From NCBI GenBank assembly GCA_965223235.1, contig CBDCVV010000005.1:310001-374000 (forward strand): 64,000 nt of DNA, in the 5' to 3' direction. This DNA is from UBA2589 sp965223235. GTDB taxonomy: Bacteria; Gemmatimonadota; Gemmatimonadetes; Longimicrobiales; Gaopeijiaceae. Positions 24,386 to 33,527 of the stretch are shown here, piece by piece. The translations under genes and the position numbers were made by a program. The first letter of the stretch is position 1. The number at the start of each line of letters is the position of its first letter. The notes under the pieces are model-generated. The model was not told the origin of the DNA, did no database searches, and was given only the letters and a program-made list of their open reading frames with translations.

Positions 24386-25456
24386 TCAGATTTCACTCGG
24401 GCGCACCCAACGGCGCTCGGTCCCCGAGACCCGGACCGCGTCGAGCACCTTCTGGTTCGCGAGCCCGTCGAGGAAGGTGGCGCCTCGCTGGGGTGTCCGT
24501 CCCTCTCGGATTGCGGCTGTCAGCTCTTGCATCAGGGCCAGCACGGAGACGTTCCAGATTCCCGGGTTCAGCCCCTCCAACGAGGCGTTGGGGTCATCGA
24601 CGGTAATGTCCTCGAAGTCGCCTCCAGCCTTCGCGAAGAGTAGTCGCTCATCGTTGTTGGAGAGCACGAGCGTTCCCTTCGACCCGAAGATGCGAGTCGT
24701 GTTGCCCATGTTGTGAGCTGCGACACCAGACATGAATACCTGTGCGACAGCCCCGCTCTCCATCTCGGCCGTGAAGTATGCGACGTCATCGGCGGTCGCT
24801 GTCCACGCTCGGTCGGTGTCCGGATCTCGCCGTCCTGGAACCATCACAGGAGCAGCTCCGGTGACCCAAGCCACCTCGCCGAGCCACCAGCGCAGCAAGT
24901 CCACCTGGTGGCTTCCGTTCGCCCCCAACCGGCCCCCACCCATCTCAGCGGAACTCCACCAGTCGCCCTCACGGCGGCTCGCTGGGTCACACCAGCTGCT
25001 CCCGATGTTGGAGATGTTGGCATGCCGGATCTCACCCAAGTCTCCGCTCATCACCAGCTCTGCGATCTTCGCTCGATTCGGATTGAAGCGGAGCTCGTGG
25101 TCGATCATGTGGATCCGCCCAGCGCCCTCGGCGGCGTCCAGCATTGCCGCCGCCTCAGCAGCATTCATGGCCGTCGGCTTCTCGCAAAGGACGTGCGCAC
25201 CGGCCTCGATCGCAGCGAGCGTCTGGGGCGCGTGCAGCACCGTCGGGGTCGCGATGCATACGAGGTCGAAGGAGTGCCTCTCGAGCATCGCCTCCCAGTC
25301 GTCGTACGCATGCGGAACTCCGAACGCGTCCGCCGCGCCCTTCGCACTCTCCATACGGGCCGAGGCGAGCGCCACGACCTCCGCGTCCGGAATATGACGC
25401 AATGCGGGGAGAAACGCGGCTTTCGCGAAGCTCGCACCAATGATTCCGACCTTCAT
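24386..25456 (-). CDS. Gfo/Idh/MocA family oxidoreductase
   Basis: 356 aa from ATG 25456, which has GGAGAAG at good distance; the TTG at 25468 is less likely. The Rossmann fold begins at once (MKVGIIGASFAKAAFLPALRHIPDAEVVALAS). The family signature CEKPTAMN holds the conserved Lys. The C-terminal alpha/beta domain includes GANGSHQVDLLRWWLGEV with the usual catalytic His. Members oxidise or reduce sugars, inositols and related polyols with NAD(P). This is one of two such genes in the minus arm; the other is at 29001. Its substrate is unknown, and the context points to modification of an imported compound. Confidence 0.88.
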   Translation of the reverse strand: MKVGIIGASFAKAAFLPALRHIPDAEVVALASARMESAKGAADAFGVPHAYDDWEAMLERHSFDLVCIATPTVLHAPQTLAAIEAGAHVLCEKPTAMNAAEAAAMLDAAEGAGRIHMIDHELRFNPNRAKIAELVMSGDLGEIRHANISNIGSSWCDPASRREGDWWSSAEMGGGRLGANGSHQVDLLRWWLGEVAWVTGAAPVMVPGRRDPDTDRAWTATADDVAYFTAEMESGAVAQVFMSGVAAHNMGNTTRIFGSKGTLVLSNNDERLLFAKAGGDFEDITVDDPNASLEGLNPGIWNVSVLALMQELTAAIREGRTPQRGATFLDGLANQKVLDAVRVSGTERRWVRPSEI

Positions 25457-25493
25457 CGACTTCTCCAATCCGGCGACGTGTAGATGATTCTCC

Positions 25494-26408
25494 TCAACTC
25501 CGCTCGCGCAGCCTCGGATCGAGGAAGTCGCGCAGCCAATCCCCGAGAATGTTGAAGCTCAGCACAGTCAGCATGATGGCGACACCTGGGAAGACCGCGA
25601 GCCACCACTTGTTCGCGACCAGCGTGTCACGGCTTTCCGCCAGCATGCTCCCCCAGGTGGGCACCTCGGGCGGGACTCCCAAGCCGAGGAATGAAAGCGC
25701 AGCCTCCGATAGGATGACGCTCGCGACGTTGAACGACGCGATGACGGTGAGGGGCGCGAGGACGTTCGGGAGAATCGTTCGGAATATGATCGACGGCGTG
25801 CTGTCGCCCATGGCGCGGGCCGCTTCGACGAACTCCTTCTCCCGCAAAGACAGCGTGTCGGCGCGTACGATACGCGCGTAGGTAACCCACTGCCCCACCC
25901 CGAGCACGATCACGAGGTTCCAGACGCCCGATCCGAGGACGACGAGAAACATGATCGCGAGCAGAATGAAGGGGAACGCGAGCTGGATGTCCCCGAGCCT
26001 CATGATCACATCGTCGAGCCAGCCCCCGAAGTATCCGGCCACCAGACCTGCCACGACCCCGATCGTCCCCCCGACTGCGATGGCCGCGAAGCCCACGGTG
26101 AGCGACACGCGGGCTCCGTATACGAGGCGGGAGAAGACGTCGCGCCCCAGCGCGTCGGACCCCAGCCAGAACACACCCCCATCCGGCGCGGCGGTCATCG
26201 GCTCGGCCAACCTCGCGAGAAGGTTCTGGCGGTTAGGGTCGAAGGGGGCCAACAACCCCCCGAAAATCGCGGCAACAGCGGCGATCGAGAGGAAGACGAC
26301 GGCTAGGACAGGCCATCGCGCGTCGACCATGACGTGCATTGCGCGTCGCAGCTCACGGCGAAAGCGACTCTCGGTTTGTGGCGCGGAGTGCGCCGTCGCA
26401 ACGCTCAT
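25494..26408 (-). CDS. Dipeptide/oligopeptide-type ABC transporter permease (DppC-like)
   Basis: 304 aa with a cytosolic N-terminus and about six transmembrane helices. The N-terminal OppC-type segment (APFDPNRQNLLARLAEP, GSDALGRDVFSRLVYGARVSL) precedes the binding-protein-dependent permease domain. The EAA loop is FVEAARAMGDSTPSIIFRTILPNVLAP. The C-terminus PEVPTWGSMLAESRD and DWLRDFLDPRLRE fits DppC/OppC. It overlaps the DppB-like gene by 4 bases. With the binding protein at 27448 and the ATPases at 44242 and 45249 it completes a peptide/nickel/opine-type importer. Confidence 0.92.
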   Translation of the reverse strand: MSVATAHSAPQTESRFRRELRRAMHVMVDARWPVLAVVFLSIAAVAAIFGGLLAPFDPNRQNLLARLAEPMTAAPDGGVFWLGSDALGRDVFSRLVYGARVSLTVGFAAIAVGGTIGVVAGLVAGYFGGWLDDVIMRLGDIQLAFPFILLAIMFLVVLGSGVWNLVIVLGVGQWVTYARIVRADTLSLREKEFVEAARAMGDSTPSIIFRTILPNVLAPLTVIASFNVASVILSEAALSFLGLGVPPEVPTWGSMLAESRDTLVANKWWLAVFPGVAIMLTVLSFNILGDWLRDFLDPRLRERS

Positions 26409-27394
26409 CCTCCGCCACCTGCGAGCTTCACGCGCGGATCGAGTCGTACGTAGACCAGATCCACGAGCAGATTGAGCAAGATGAAGATGCTCGCCAAGAG
26501 AATCACGCCAGCCTGCACGAGCGGGATGTCCCGTTGATTGATCGCCGCGAAGAGGAGTCGCCCAATCCCTGGGTAACTAAAGACCGTCTCTACCACGACG
26601 ACTCCCCCGAGTAGGAAGCCGAACTCGAGCCCCACAATCGTCACGACGGGGAGCCACGCGTTCCTGAGTGCATGATGCACCAGCACTCGCAGCTCGGAGA
26701 TGCCCTTGGCCCGGGCCGTTCGCACATAGTCCTGCTCGAGCACCTCCAAGAGGGAGGACCTTACCAGCCTCGTGTTTCGAGCGAGTGAATACGTCCCGAC
26801 TGCGATGCCTGGCAGCACGAGGTGGTACAGCGTGCGCGGCAAATTCGAAAAGGCGGTGCCGAAGTCCCCCGAGAAGAGAGGAGAAAGAAAGGGGACGTTG
26901 CCGGAGATGGGGAAGAGCCGGATGTAAAGACCGAAGAAGAGAATCATCATGATCCCCATCCAGAAACTCGGGATCGACTGACCGAGCATCGACATCGTCG
27001 TGATCGATCCATCCCAAGCCGTCCCTCGATGGATCGCGGCAAGCACTCCTAGGGGGATCGCGAGGAGGAGGGCCAATGTCAGTGCAAACAAGGTGAGTTC
27101 GATCGTCGCCGGTAGCGCGTCGAGGACGATCTCCATCGCGGGCTGCCGGTAGGAGAGAGACTGACCGAAGTCGCCCCTGGCGAGGTCTCCGACGAAGCTG
27201 AGGTACTGCTCATGGAGTGGCCGATCGAAGCCGAGCGCTCGACGGGTCGCTTCGATCTCCTCGGCCGATGCCCGCTCGCTCACGAAGAGATAGGTGGGAT
27301 CCCCTCCGGCTTGGAGCGCGAGAAAGCTGACGAGCGTCACACCTATGATGACGACTATGCTCTGGAGCAGTCGCCGCAGGATATACGCCCCCAC
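26405..27394 (-). CDS. Dipeptide/oligopeptide-type ABC transporter permease (DppB-like)
   Basis: 329 aa starting MGAYILRRLLQSIVVIIGVTLVSFLAL, the classical DppB/OppB N-terminal helix. The periplasmic segment follows (PTYLFVSERASAEEIEATRRALGFDRPLHEQY, GDFGQSLSYRQP). The permease domain has the EAA loop YVRTARAKGISELRVLVHHALRN, and the C-terminal end is NLLVDLVYVRLDPRVKL. About six transmembrane helices. It lies 53 bp after the binding-protein gene and overlaps the DppC-like gene. The heteromeric channel would sit in the inner membrane and be energised by the ATPases encoded in the divergent operon. Confidence 0.92.
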   Translation of the reverse strand: MGAYILRRLLQSIVVIIGVTLVSFLALQAGGDPTYLFVSERASAEEIEATRRALGFDRPLHEQYLSFVGDLARGDFGQSLSYRQPAMEIVLDALPATIELTLFALTLALLLAIPLGVLAAIHRGTAWDGSITTMSMLGQSIPSFWMGIMMILFFGLYIRLFPISGNVPFLSPLFSGDFGTAFSNLPRTLYHLVLPGIAVGTYSLARNTRLVRSSLLEVLEQDYVRTARAKGISELRVLVHHALRNAWLPVVTIVGLEFGFLLGGVVVVETVFSYPGIGRLLFAAINQRDIPLVQAGVILLASIFILLNLLVDLVYVRLDPRVKLAGGGG

Positions 27395-27447
27395 GCCTAC
27401 CTACCCCTCTATCCCGCGCGAAGCGCCGACACGACGAGCATTACGAG

Positions 27448-29004
27448 TCACCGAAGCGAAGCCTCGAAGATCTCGACATGCTCGTCCCGCCGAGCTGTCC
27501 AGGAGATTCGGTTCGAGACCCCGTAGAAGTCGGGCTGGAAGTACAGATGAAGCCAGGGACCGTCGTCGTAGAAGACCTGGAGCATCTCGTCGATTACCCC
27601 CCGCCGCTCGTCCGGATCGTCGGTGTTCACCAACTCGGGCCAGCGGTCGAACCACCGCGGATCATCCCAGTGCGTGTAGTTGGTCCCGGAGCCCACCTGC
27701 GCGAGATCCGTCATGTCGTAGATCGGACTCCATAGCCCGCCCCCCGTTCCCAGGAAGAAGAGCGGGCCCATTCTCCGCTCACGGAGGAGAGGGGTATACA
27801 CGGACGCCCACTCCATCAGCTCGAGCTCGATATCCAGCCCGACGTCCTCGAGGTACTGCACGACTGCGAGTACGACATTCACGTCGTTCACGTACCGCCC
27901 CTGCCCCGCTTGCATACGGATCGAGAAACGAGTGCCATCCGCACCCCGCGGCCACCCCGCCTCGTCGAGGAGTCGCTCCGCCATCTCCGGGTCGAACGGG
28001 TACGGCGTTAGGGCGGGGTTCGCGTTCTGCGGATTCACCAGGCCGGTGGCCCGCTCGCACTCCACCCCAAGAAGCTGGGTGCAGATGGTCGGGACATCGA
28101 CCGCGTACTGAAGCGCCCGGCGAACATCGGGGTTTTGAATCGCGTCCCCACCCGGCATGGCTGCATGCTCATCGGAGAGGTTGTAGCCGACATACATACG
28201 CCTCGTGCCCGAAACGATCTGGACCTCGGCTCGACCCGAACTGTTGATCGCGTCGACTTGCTCCGGCACGACGTTCGCGACGATGTCGACGTTCCCGGCA
28301 ATCAATTCGGCGGTGCGTGTCGACGCTTCTGGAATGATGCGCCACACGATGCGGCTGAAGTTCGCGGACTCGCCCACCCGCTCAAGGACGACCTCCGAAC
28401 CGCGGGTCCACGAAGCCAGTCGGTACTCTCCAGACCCGATGGGATTGGACGCCGCCTCATCCAAGCTCATCCGCTCATACGCGTCCTTGCAGTACACGTA
28501 GATCTCGGTAATGAGTCCGAAGGCGATCGGGTTCTTGCGCGCGATGTTGATCTGCACACGAAGGTCGTCGAGCGCCACCGCATTCTCGAAGCCAATCGAG
28601 GTAAAGACGAAGCCAGGTGCGTTGCCCGTGAATCTGTTCGCTGGATCCCCAATGCGATTGAAGCTGTACGCCACATCTTCCGCGGTGAGCGCCTCTCCAT
28701 CGTGGCAGGTAAGGCCCTCGTTTAGCGTGTAGATGTAGCCCCTTCCGTCTTCGGTGATGTCGAGGGTGTGGGCCAACTCCGGGATATGCTCCCCGTCCGG
28801 TCCCAGAGTGAAGAGCGAACCGAAGATGTGCCTGGCGATGTTCGCGTTGTCTCGGCTCGAAATCATGCCCGGCTCGAAGGTCGTGATGTCCGCGCTCAAG
28901 CCAACCACGATGGTGTCTTCGGCTTGCTGTGCACACCCGGCCAGCAAAGCCGCGCCGAGCATGAATGCGAAAGCGGCCGGGAGTGGAGTGGAGTGACGGA
29001 TCAT
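27448..29004 (-). CDS. Lipoprotein substrate-binding protein of Dpp/Opp-type ABC importer
   Basis: 518 aa. The signal MIRHSTPLPAAFAFMLGAALLAGC ends in a lipobox, giving a membrane-anchored solute receptor. The SBP family 5 fold is seen in VGLSADITTFEPG, IPELAHTLDITEDGRGYIYTLNEGLTCHDGEALTAEDVAYSFNRI, NPDVRRALQYAVDVPTIC and LLDEAGWPRGADGTRF. The family binds peptides, opines, nickel complexes or oligosaccharides. The sequence alone does not decide the ligand. It overlaps the upstream Gfo/Idh gene by 4 bases, so reductase and receptor are translationally coupled. That coupling supports a dedicated uptake-catabolism unit. Confidence 0.92.
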   Translation of the reverse strand: MIRHSTPLPAAFAFMLGAALLAGCAQQAEDTIVVGLSADITTFEPGMISSRDNANIARHIFGSLFTLGPDGEHIPELAHTLDITEDGRGYIYTLNEGLTCHDGEALTAEDVAYSFNRIGDPANRFTGNAPGFVFTSIGFENAVALDDLRVQINIARKNPIAFGLITEIYVYCKDAYERMSLDEAASNPIGSGEYRLASWTRGSEVVLERVGESANFSRIVWRIIPEASTRTAELIAGNVDIVANVVPEQVDAINSSGRAEVQIVSGTRRMYVGYNLSDEHAAMPGGDAIQNPDVRRALQYAVDVPTICTQLLGVECERATGLVNPQNANPALTPYPFDPEMAERLLDEAGWPRGADGTRFSIRMQAGQGRYVNDVNVVLAVVQYLEDVGLDIELELMEWASVYTPLLRERRMGPLFFLGTGGGLWSPIYDMTDLAQVGSGTNYTHWDDPRWFDRWPELVNTDDPDERRGVIDEMLQVFYDDGPWLHLYFQPDFYGVSNRISWTARRDEHVEIFEASLR

Positions 29005-30032
29005 ATCAGGTCATCCTCGTTTTCATCGTTGAGAACCACGGTGCCCTCACCTGCCGAAGCTCGAACACACGCTTCCACCATGCGAAGAGATTGGATGTGG
29101 TCGGCCCCCGAGCACGGAAGCGGAGCACCGTCGCGAAAGTGGCTCACGAAGTCCTCCAGCAAGCCCCTCGCATCGTCGAGCCAAGGCTCGGTCTTGGGCA
29201 GGGATACCGGTGTGAGCGCTTCGTCCGCCCGCATCGCGTACGCGAGCTCGCCGAACATGTCTCGCTGCAGCGCGATCCCGCGAGCACACTCCGTGCGCCA
29301 CTCGAACCCCATCTTTTGCCAGTTGCCCGCCCATGTGCCTTGGTACGTTACCTCGACACCGTTCTCGAACGAGACGAGCGCCCCGACGTTCGCGTCCCCT
29401 TCGTACATCGACCACGAGGGGTTGAACGTCCGCGCCGAGATCCTGACGGGATCGGAATCGTAGACGAACCGCATCAGGTCGAAGTGATGGATCGACTGCT
29501 CCCAGAGCATCGGTTGCGGCATCGTGAGTGGGTACTTGTTCAGTCTTGGAAGGTGTCCATCTCGCCAGCGCTCGTACGTGAAGCGGCCGAACTCGGGACG
29601 ACCCAGGAGATCTTCTGCGAAGAGGGCCTTCATGGCCTTCGTTACAGCGAGGTACCGGAAGTTCAGTCCCACCGCAATCGGCACACCCGCCGAATCTGCT
29701 GTCGCAACGTGAGCTTCTGCACTCTCCACGGAATCGGCGAGCGGTTTCTCAGCCAGGATCGCGAGACCTCGAGCGCACGCCGCAGCGACTTGATCCTCTC
29801 GGCCTCCGGGCGGGGTACACAGGAGTGCGACGTCAGCTTCCACCGACCCTAGCACGTGTGCGAGCGATGCGCCGACGACGGCATCTGGCACATCGGCGTG
29901 AGCCGAAGCGAGCTTAGAGGAGTCGACCTCGACGAGTCCGACGAGCCGACAATCCGGATGCTCTCCGAGCACCCTTCGCCATATGTGCGAGCGAGCCCCG
30001 AGTCCGACCATCACGAAGCGAAGGGGCCTCAC
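29001..30032 (-). CDS. Gfo/Idh/MocA family oxidoreductase
   Basis: 343 aa from GTG 30032, chosen because it overlaps the upstream stop (GTGA) and puts the Rossmann motif at the N-terminus (LRFVMVGLGARSHIWRRVLGEHPDCRLVGLVEVD). The signature LAEKPLADS carries the conserved Lys, and LWEQSIHHFDLMRFVYD holds the usual catalytic His. The C-terminal domain is typical (VSFENGVEVTYQGTWAGN). NAD(P)-dependent oxidation of a sugar-like or amino-polyol substrate is expected. It sits between an epimerase and the importer receptor. It is divergent in sequence from the second family member at 24386. Confidence 0.88.
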   Translation of the reverse strand: MRPLRFVMVGLGARSHIWRRVLGEHPDCRLVGLVEVDSSKLASAHADVPDAVVGASLAHVLGSVEADVALLCTPPGGREDQVAAACARGLAILAEKPLADSVESAEAHVATADSAGVPIAVGLNFRYLAVTKAMKALFAEDLLGRPEFGRFTYERWRDGHLPRLNKYPLTMPQPMLWEQSIHHFDLMRFVYDSDPVRISARTFNPSWSMYEGDANVGALVSFENGVEVTYQGTWAGNWQKMGFEWRTECARGIALQRDMFGELAYAMRADEALTPVSLPKTEPWLDDARGLLEDFVSHFRDGAPLPCSGADHIQSLRMVEACVRASAGEGTVVLNDENEDDLI

Positions 30033-30934
30033 GCCACGGCCTCCAATCGGACTGAAGAAGCGATGCCCTGCCGCGGGTGGGCCCACGTAGAGTCCCGCAC
30101 CTCGGGGACGTCACTGGGTCGCATCGGCGGTTTCACCGGTGGACCCTCGGGGCCTTCCTCCAGCACGGCACCAGGGAACTCGGCCGCGATCAACTCCGCG
30201 ACCTCACGGTCATGCAACGGGTACGGAGCCCCTAGGTGAAGTGGACGGCGGGCGGAAGGTGAGTCCGCGACCCGCCTAACCGCAGGAGGCAGGTCGGGCA
30301 CCTGAGTCCAGTCGCGGATCGGATTGTCGGCACGGACACGGAGAGGGCGCCCTTCCCGAGCATCCGAGATCCATTTTCCCACTAGAGATACACCGGGTCG
30401 GGTCGCCCGAGGCTTCTCCGAGGACCCGTACAGGTAGCCGAGGCGCACCACATGCGTGGCCAACTTCTCACTACTCTCGGCGAGCACCCGCTTCTCTCCA
30501 TCTCGCTTGGCCCTCGCATACGGAGAATCGCCAGTCGGGATGTCGTCGTCTGACAGGAAGCGCCCACCGTCGTTCGCGCTGAACACGCCCGACGAGCTGA
30601 GAAAGACGAAGGCCCGCGCGCCGCCCTCCGCCGCCCACCCGAGCGATACCGCGAGGGGCCCCAAGTTCAGCTGCTGGTAATCGGAATCACTGATCCCTAG
30701 ATCCGCCGGGCTCGTCGTCACCCAAGCACCGTGAATCACGAGATCCACGGGCGATTCATCCCGTAGCACTCCGCTCTCCAACTCTCCTCTCACCTGGCGG
30801 ACCCTCGGATGGCCGGAAGGCGAGTCGAAGTGGGTATCCACCGCAACAACCTCCCAACCCATCGAGGCAAAGCCTTCGACGAGCCCACAACCGACGAAGC
30901 CGCCGCCACCCGTGATCATCACTCGTCGACTCAA
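30029..30934 (-). CDS. NAD-dependent epimerase/dehydratase (extended SDR)
   Basis: 301 aa from TTG 30934, which overlaps the regulator stop as TTGA. The nucleotide-binding motif is VMITGGGGFVGCGLVEG. The catalytic residues are visible as SSSGVF (Ser/Thr) and YARAKRDGEK (Tyr-x-x-x-Lys). A GalE/UDP-sugar-like or sugar-acid lactonising family member is expected, with the substrate domain at about 190-300. The neighbouring Gfo/Idh enzymes suggest a polyol or sugar moiety is epimerised and oxidised in the same route. I cannot assign a specific substrate. Confidence 0.85.
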   Translation of the reverse strand: MSRRVMITGGGGFVGCGLVEGFASMGWEVVAVDTHFDSPSGHPRVRQVRGELESGVLRDESPVDLVIHGAWVTTSPADLGISDSDYQQLNLGPLAVSLGWAAEGGARAFVFLSSSGVFSANDGGRFLSDDDIPTGDSPYARAKRDGEKRVLAESSEKLATHVVRLGYLYGSSEKPRATRPGVSLVGKWISDAREGRPLRVRADNPIRDWTQVPDLPPAVRRVADSPSARRPLHLGAPYPLHDREVAELIAAEFPGAVLEEGPEGPPVKPPMRPSDVPEVRDSTWAHPRQGIASSVRLEAVA

Positions 30935-31599
30935 TCGGGGGCCTCTGCAATGCTCGCAGGATCGAAATCCGATAGCGCGCTCGCGTGCTCCGCGACGAGC
31001 CGGATCGCCGTCGCTTCATCACCCTGCTCCAGAGCGGTAACGATCGGCGGATGCGTCGCAGCGATGTCGGCGAGATCGACATCTTCGTCGAAGCGAAGCG
31101 ACATGATCTGGTGAATCCGGAGGTAGATGCCTGCCCACATCTGACCGAGCAGGTGATGATCCGATAGCTGGATCATTCCACGATGGAACGCCTCGTCGGC
31201 AGCCACCAACGCCTCCCGGTCCCCCTCGTCTGCCGCCTCCTCCATTTCGCGACACGGCGCCCAAAGCCCCTCGACTGCCGTGCCGCGTTCGATGATTCTC
31301 CGGACGGCCAGCACCTCGAAGTGCTGGCGCATCTCACAGATCTCCACGACCTCCCGGACGGTAAGGGGCTTCACCCGCTTCCAACGATAGGCCACCGTCT
31401 CCACCAAGCCATCGTTCTGAAGGTCTTGAATCGCTTCTCGCACGGGCGCGCGGCTGACCTGCATCTGCTCGGCCAGTGCGGTCTCCGTGAGGAGCTCTCC
31501 AGGCCGGAGCTTGCCGGTGACGATCGCAGAGCGCAGTCGATCCGCGACCTGGACCCGGAGTGGCGTCTGCTCGATGGGCGAGAGGGCGACGTCCGTCAT
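30931..31599 (-). CDS. GntR family regulator, FadR/FCD subgroup
   Basis: 222 aa. The N-terminal winged helix (about 10-75: QVADRLRSAIVTGKLRPGELLTETALAEQMQVSRAPVREAIQDLQNDGLVE) is the GntR signature. The FCD ligand-binding domain follows (about 85-215: EICEMRQHFEVLAVRRIIERG, DEAFHRGMIQLSDHHLLGQMWAGI, HPPIVTALEQGDEATAIRLVAEH). It carries the Asp/His residues that bind a metal in this subgroup. Overlaps on both sides place it inside the operon. A perfect GntR-type palindrome at 36271-36280, between the two divergent arms, is the likely operator. The effector is probably a pathway acid. Confidence 0.9.
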   Translation of the reverse strand: MTDVALSPIEQTPLRVQVADRLRSAIVTGKLRPGELLTETALAEQMQVSRAPVREAIQDLQNDGLVETVAYRWKRVKPLTVREVVEICEMRQHFEVLAVRRIIERGTAVEGLWAPCREMEEAADEGDREALVAADEAFHRGMIQLSDHHLLGQMWAGIYLRIHQIMSLRFDEDVDLADIAATHPPIVTALEQGDEATAIRLVAEHASALSDFDPASIAEAPD

Positions 31600-32087
31600 T
31601 CGGATGCCACATCTGTAAGCTGGGCGTCGACCACTTCGAAGGGCGTTACCGAACGGAAGTCGTCGTCATCGGAACCACCGCGCCACATGAAAACCGCGAA
31701 GCTCGCGGGACCGTCCAGTGCAGCAATCCCGGTATGCCACGTCCCGGGGGCGTAGACCACGCCGCGCGATCCGGGCACGGCGAACGCTAGAGCCCGGTCG
31801 GGGTCCGGTCGGCCGTCATCGGCCGACGGCATGACGGTAATCAGGTACCGGGTAACGAACCCCATCGGGATGAACAGCTGAGCCGCATGTGGATGGCGCT
31901 CGACCTGATCGACGGTCAGAGGCAGAGTCGATTGAGGCACTCGATTCACATGACACTGTTGCTCTCGGCCCTCGAGAGGTCGGAGCCACTCGCTGAACAC
32001 TGCGCGATCTCCATACTCGAACGGAGGATCGATGAACGCTCCGAACGGTGCGAAGGCATCCGAATCGGGAGCGGTCGCGCGCAGCAT
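31596..32087 (-). CDS. Ureidoglycolate lyase (AllA)-family protein
   Basis: 163 aa from ATG 32087, which overlaps the upstream deacetylase stop (ATGA). The cupin-like fold of AllA is seen in FAPFGAFIDPP at the start, then HPHAAQLFIPMGFVTRYLITVMP and GVVYAPGTWHTGIAALDGPASFAVFMWRGG. The last block holds the conserved His of the family. AllA releases urea from ureidoglycolate to give glyoxylate. Pairing with a PuuE-like gene supports a ureide-like step, but allantoicase and uricase genes are absent from the window. The substrate could therefore be a different N-carbamoyl hydroxy acid. Confidence 0.82.
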   Translation of the reverse strand: MLRATAPDSDAFAPFGAFIDPPFEYGDRAVFSEWLRPLEGREQQCHVNRVPQSTLPLTVDQVERHPHAAQLFIPMGFVTRYLITVMPSADDGRPDPDRALAFAVPGSRGVVYAPGTWHTGIAALDGPASFAVFMWRGGSDDDDFRSVTPFEVVDAQLTDVASE

Positions 32088-32995
32088 CACGAAGCCTCGG
32101 CTGGCGCAACCCGTCGCCAGTGGTCCGCGAGGTCTCCACGGCGACACACCCAGATGTCATTGCGGGCTTGGAGATGGTCGAGGAAGAGGTGAAGCCCGAT
32201 GATCCGCGAGGGTTGTCCGAGGATGCGAGCGTGCATGCCGACCGACATCATTCTCGGGTGCAGCTCGCTCTCTGCCCTCAGCACCTCGAAGGCGTCGATT
32301 AGGTGCTGGCCGAACGCCCGACCGGTGACGAGCGGCCCACCGACGAGCTTCGCGTCGTTCGTCGCGAGTGAGTACGGGACCACGAGGTGAGCCGACCCAG
32401 CGACGTCGACCCAATAGGGCAACTCGTCGTTGTACGCGTCGCTGTCGTACGTGAAGCCCCCATGCTCGACCACCAAACGACGGGTAGCGAGTGACGGCGC
32501 GTACCTGCAGTACCAGCCTTTGGGAGCCTTCCCAGTGGTGCCTTCGATCGACGAGTGCGCTTCCGCGATCTCGCTACGCTCCGCTTCTTCCGTCAGCAGG
32601 TAGTGCTCGACCCACCGCCGTCCGTGCGCGACGACATCCCAATCGCTCTCACGGATCACCCGAGCGATCGCGGGATTCCGTTCCAACGCAACCGCACATG
32701 CGAAGGCTGTGAGCGGGAGGCCCCGGTCTTCAAAAAGTCGTTGGATCCGCCAGAAGCCCACCCGACTCCCATACTCGAACATGCTTTCCGCGCCGAGATC
32801 GCGATCCCCAACCGGCACTCTCGGCGTCGACACCTCGGAGAGCGTCGCGTCGGAGCGATGATCACCGTCCGGGATCGAATACTCGGCACCCTCTTCGATG
32901 TTGAGCACGAAGTTCACAGCCAGGCGGGCTCCGCCCGGCCACTCGATATCCGGCGGACGGTCCGCGTATCCGATGAAGTCGCGTGGGCGGTCCAC
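32087..32995 (-). CDS. Polysaccharide-deacetylase fold protein, PuuE allantoinase-like
   Basis: 302 aa from GTG 32995. The N-terminus DFIGYADRPPDIEWPGGARLAVNFVLNIEEGAEYSIPDGD is characteristic of the PuuE/allantoinase-type NodB-like group. Further marks are YGSRVGFWRIQRLFEDRGLPLTAFACAVALERNP, WDVVAHGRRWVEHY and GWYCRYAPSLATRRL. PuuE enzymes open the hydantoin ring of allantoin without needing a metal. The gene is 4 bp from the VOC gene and overlaps the AllA-family gene. The pair suggests a hydantoin- or ureide-type substrate, although the family also includes enzymes on other amides. Confidence 0.82.
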   Translation of the reverse strand: MDRPRDFIGYADRPPDIEWPGGARLAVNFVLNIEEGAEYSIPDGDHRSDATLSEVSTPRVPVGDRDLGAESMFEYGSRVGFWRIQRLFEDRGLPLTAFACAVALERNPAIARVIRESDWDVVAHGRRWVEHYLLTEEAERSEIAEAHSSIEGTTGKAPKGWYCRYAPSLATRRLVVEHGGFTYDSDAYNDELPYWVDVAGSAHLVVPYSLATNDAKLVGGPLVTGRAFGQHLIDAFEVLRAESELHPRMMSVGMHARILGQPSRIIGLHLFLDHLQARNDIWVCRRGDLADHWRRVAPAEAS

Positions 32996-32999
32996 GAGG

Positions 33000-33479
33000 T
33001 CAGATCCCCTTGTAGTCCTCGTACTCTTTCAACTGCTCCGGTGTGTAGACCTGCATGAACTCGATCTCGATACCGCCGGCCTCGTCGTCGAGAAACGCAA
33101 CCCACCCTTCGGGGTGAGGATGGGAGCCCTTGACCTGGCACGCCTGACAGATCCGCAGCGTTGCGCCTTGCTTCTCAGCATGCGCGAGTGCGTCATCGAT
33201 GTTGTCCACCTCGTAGCAGATGTGGTGCAGCCCTTCAGCACCCCTCTCGTCGATCCACTTCGCGAAGCGCCCGTCCGGCTCCGTGGACTGGCACAGCTGG
33301 TACTCGATCCCCCCCAGATAGAAGAGAGCCACACGGTTCTTCGACTTGGGATAGAACTCGATCTCGGTATCGGCCGGCACATGGAGGAAGCGCGCATAGG
33401 AAGCGAGCGCTTCATCGGCGTCTTTGACCGCGAAGGCCATGTGCTTGATGCCACGAACGTTCGGGTTGTCGGATTTCAC
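33000..33479 (-). CDS. Glyoxalase/VOC protein, methylmalonyl-CoA epimerase-like
   Basis: 159 aa with two beta-alpha-beta-beta-beta modules. Likely metal ligands are His in GIKHMAFAVKD, His in AEGLHHICYEVDNIDDAL and Glu near the end in GGIEIEFMQVYTPEQ. The fourth position, usually Glu, falls in IEYQLCQ and looks like Gln, as in several epimerases. The layout is closest to methylmalonyl-CoA epimerase/glyoxalase-like proteins but the tail differs. In the operon context it could epimerise, isomerise or ring-open the imported compound. There is a 48-bp gap to the aminotransferase upstream. Confidence 0.78.
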   Translation of the reverse strand: MKSDNPNVRGIKHMAFAVKDADEALASYARFLHVPADTEIEFYPKSKNRVALFYLGGIEYQLCQSTEPDGRFAKWIDERGAEGLHHICYEVDNIDDALAHAEKQGATLRICQACQVKGSHPHPEGWVAFLDDEAGGIEIEFMQVYTPEQLKEYEDYKGI

Positions 33480-33527
33480 TGTGGTCCTCGTGATGGAGCT
33501 CTCAATGGGCGTTCGTAAGAGAATCAG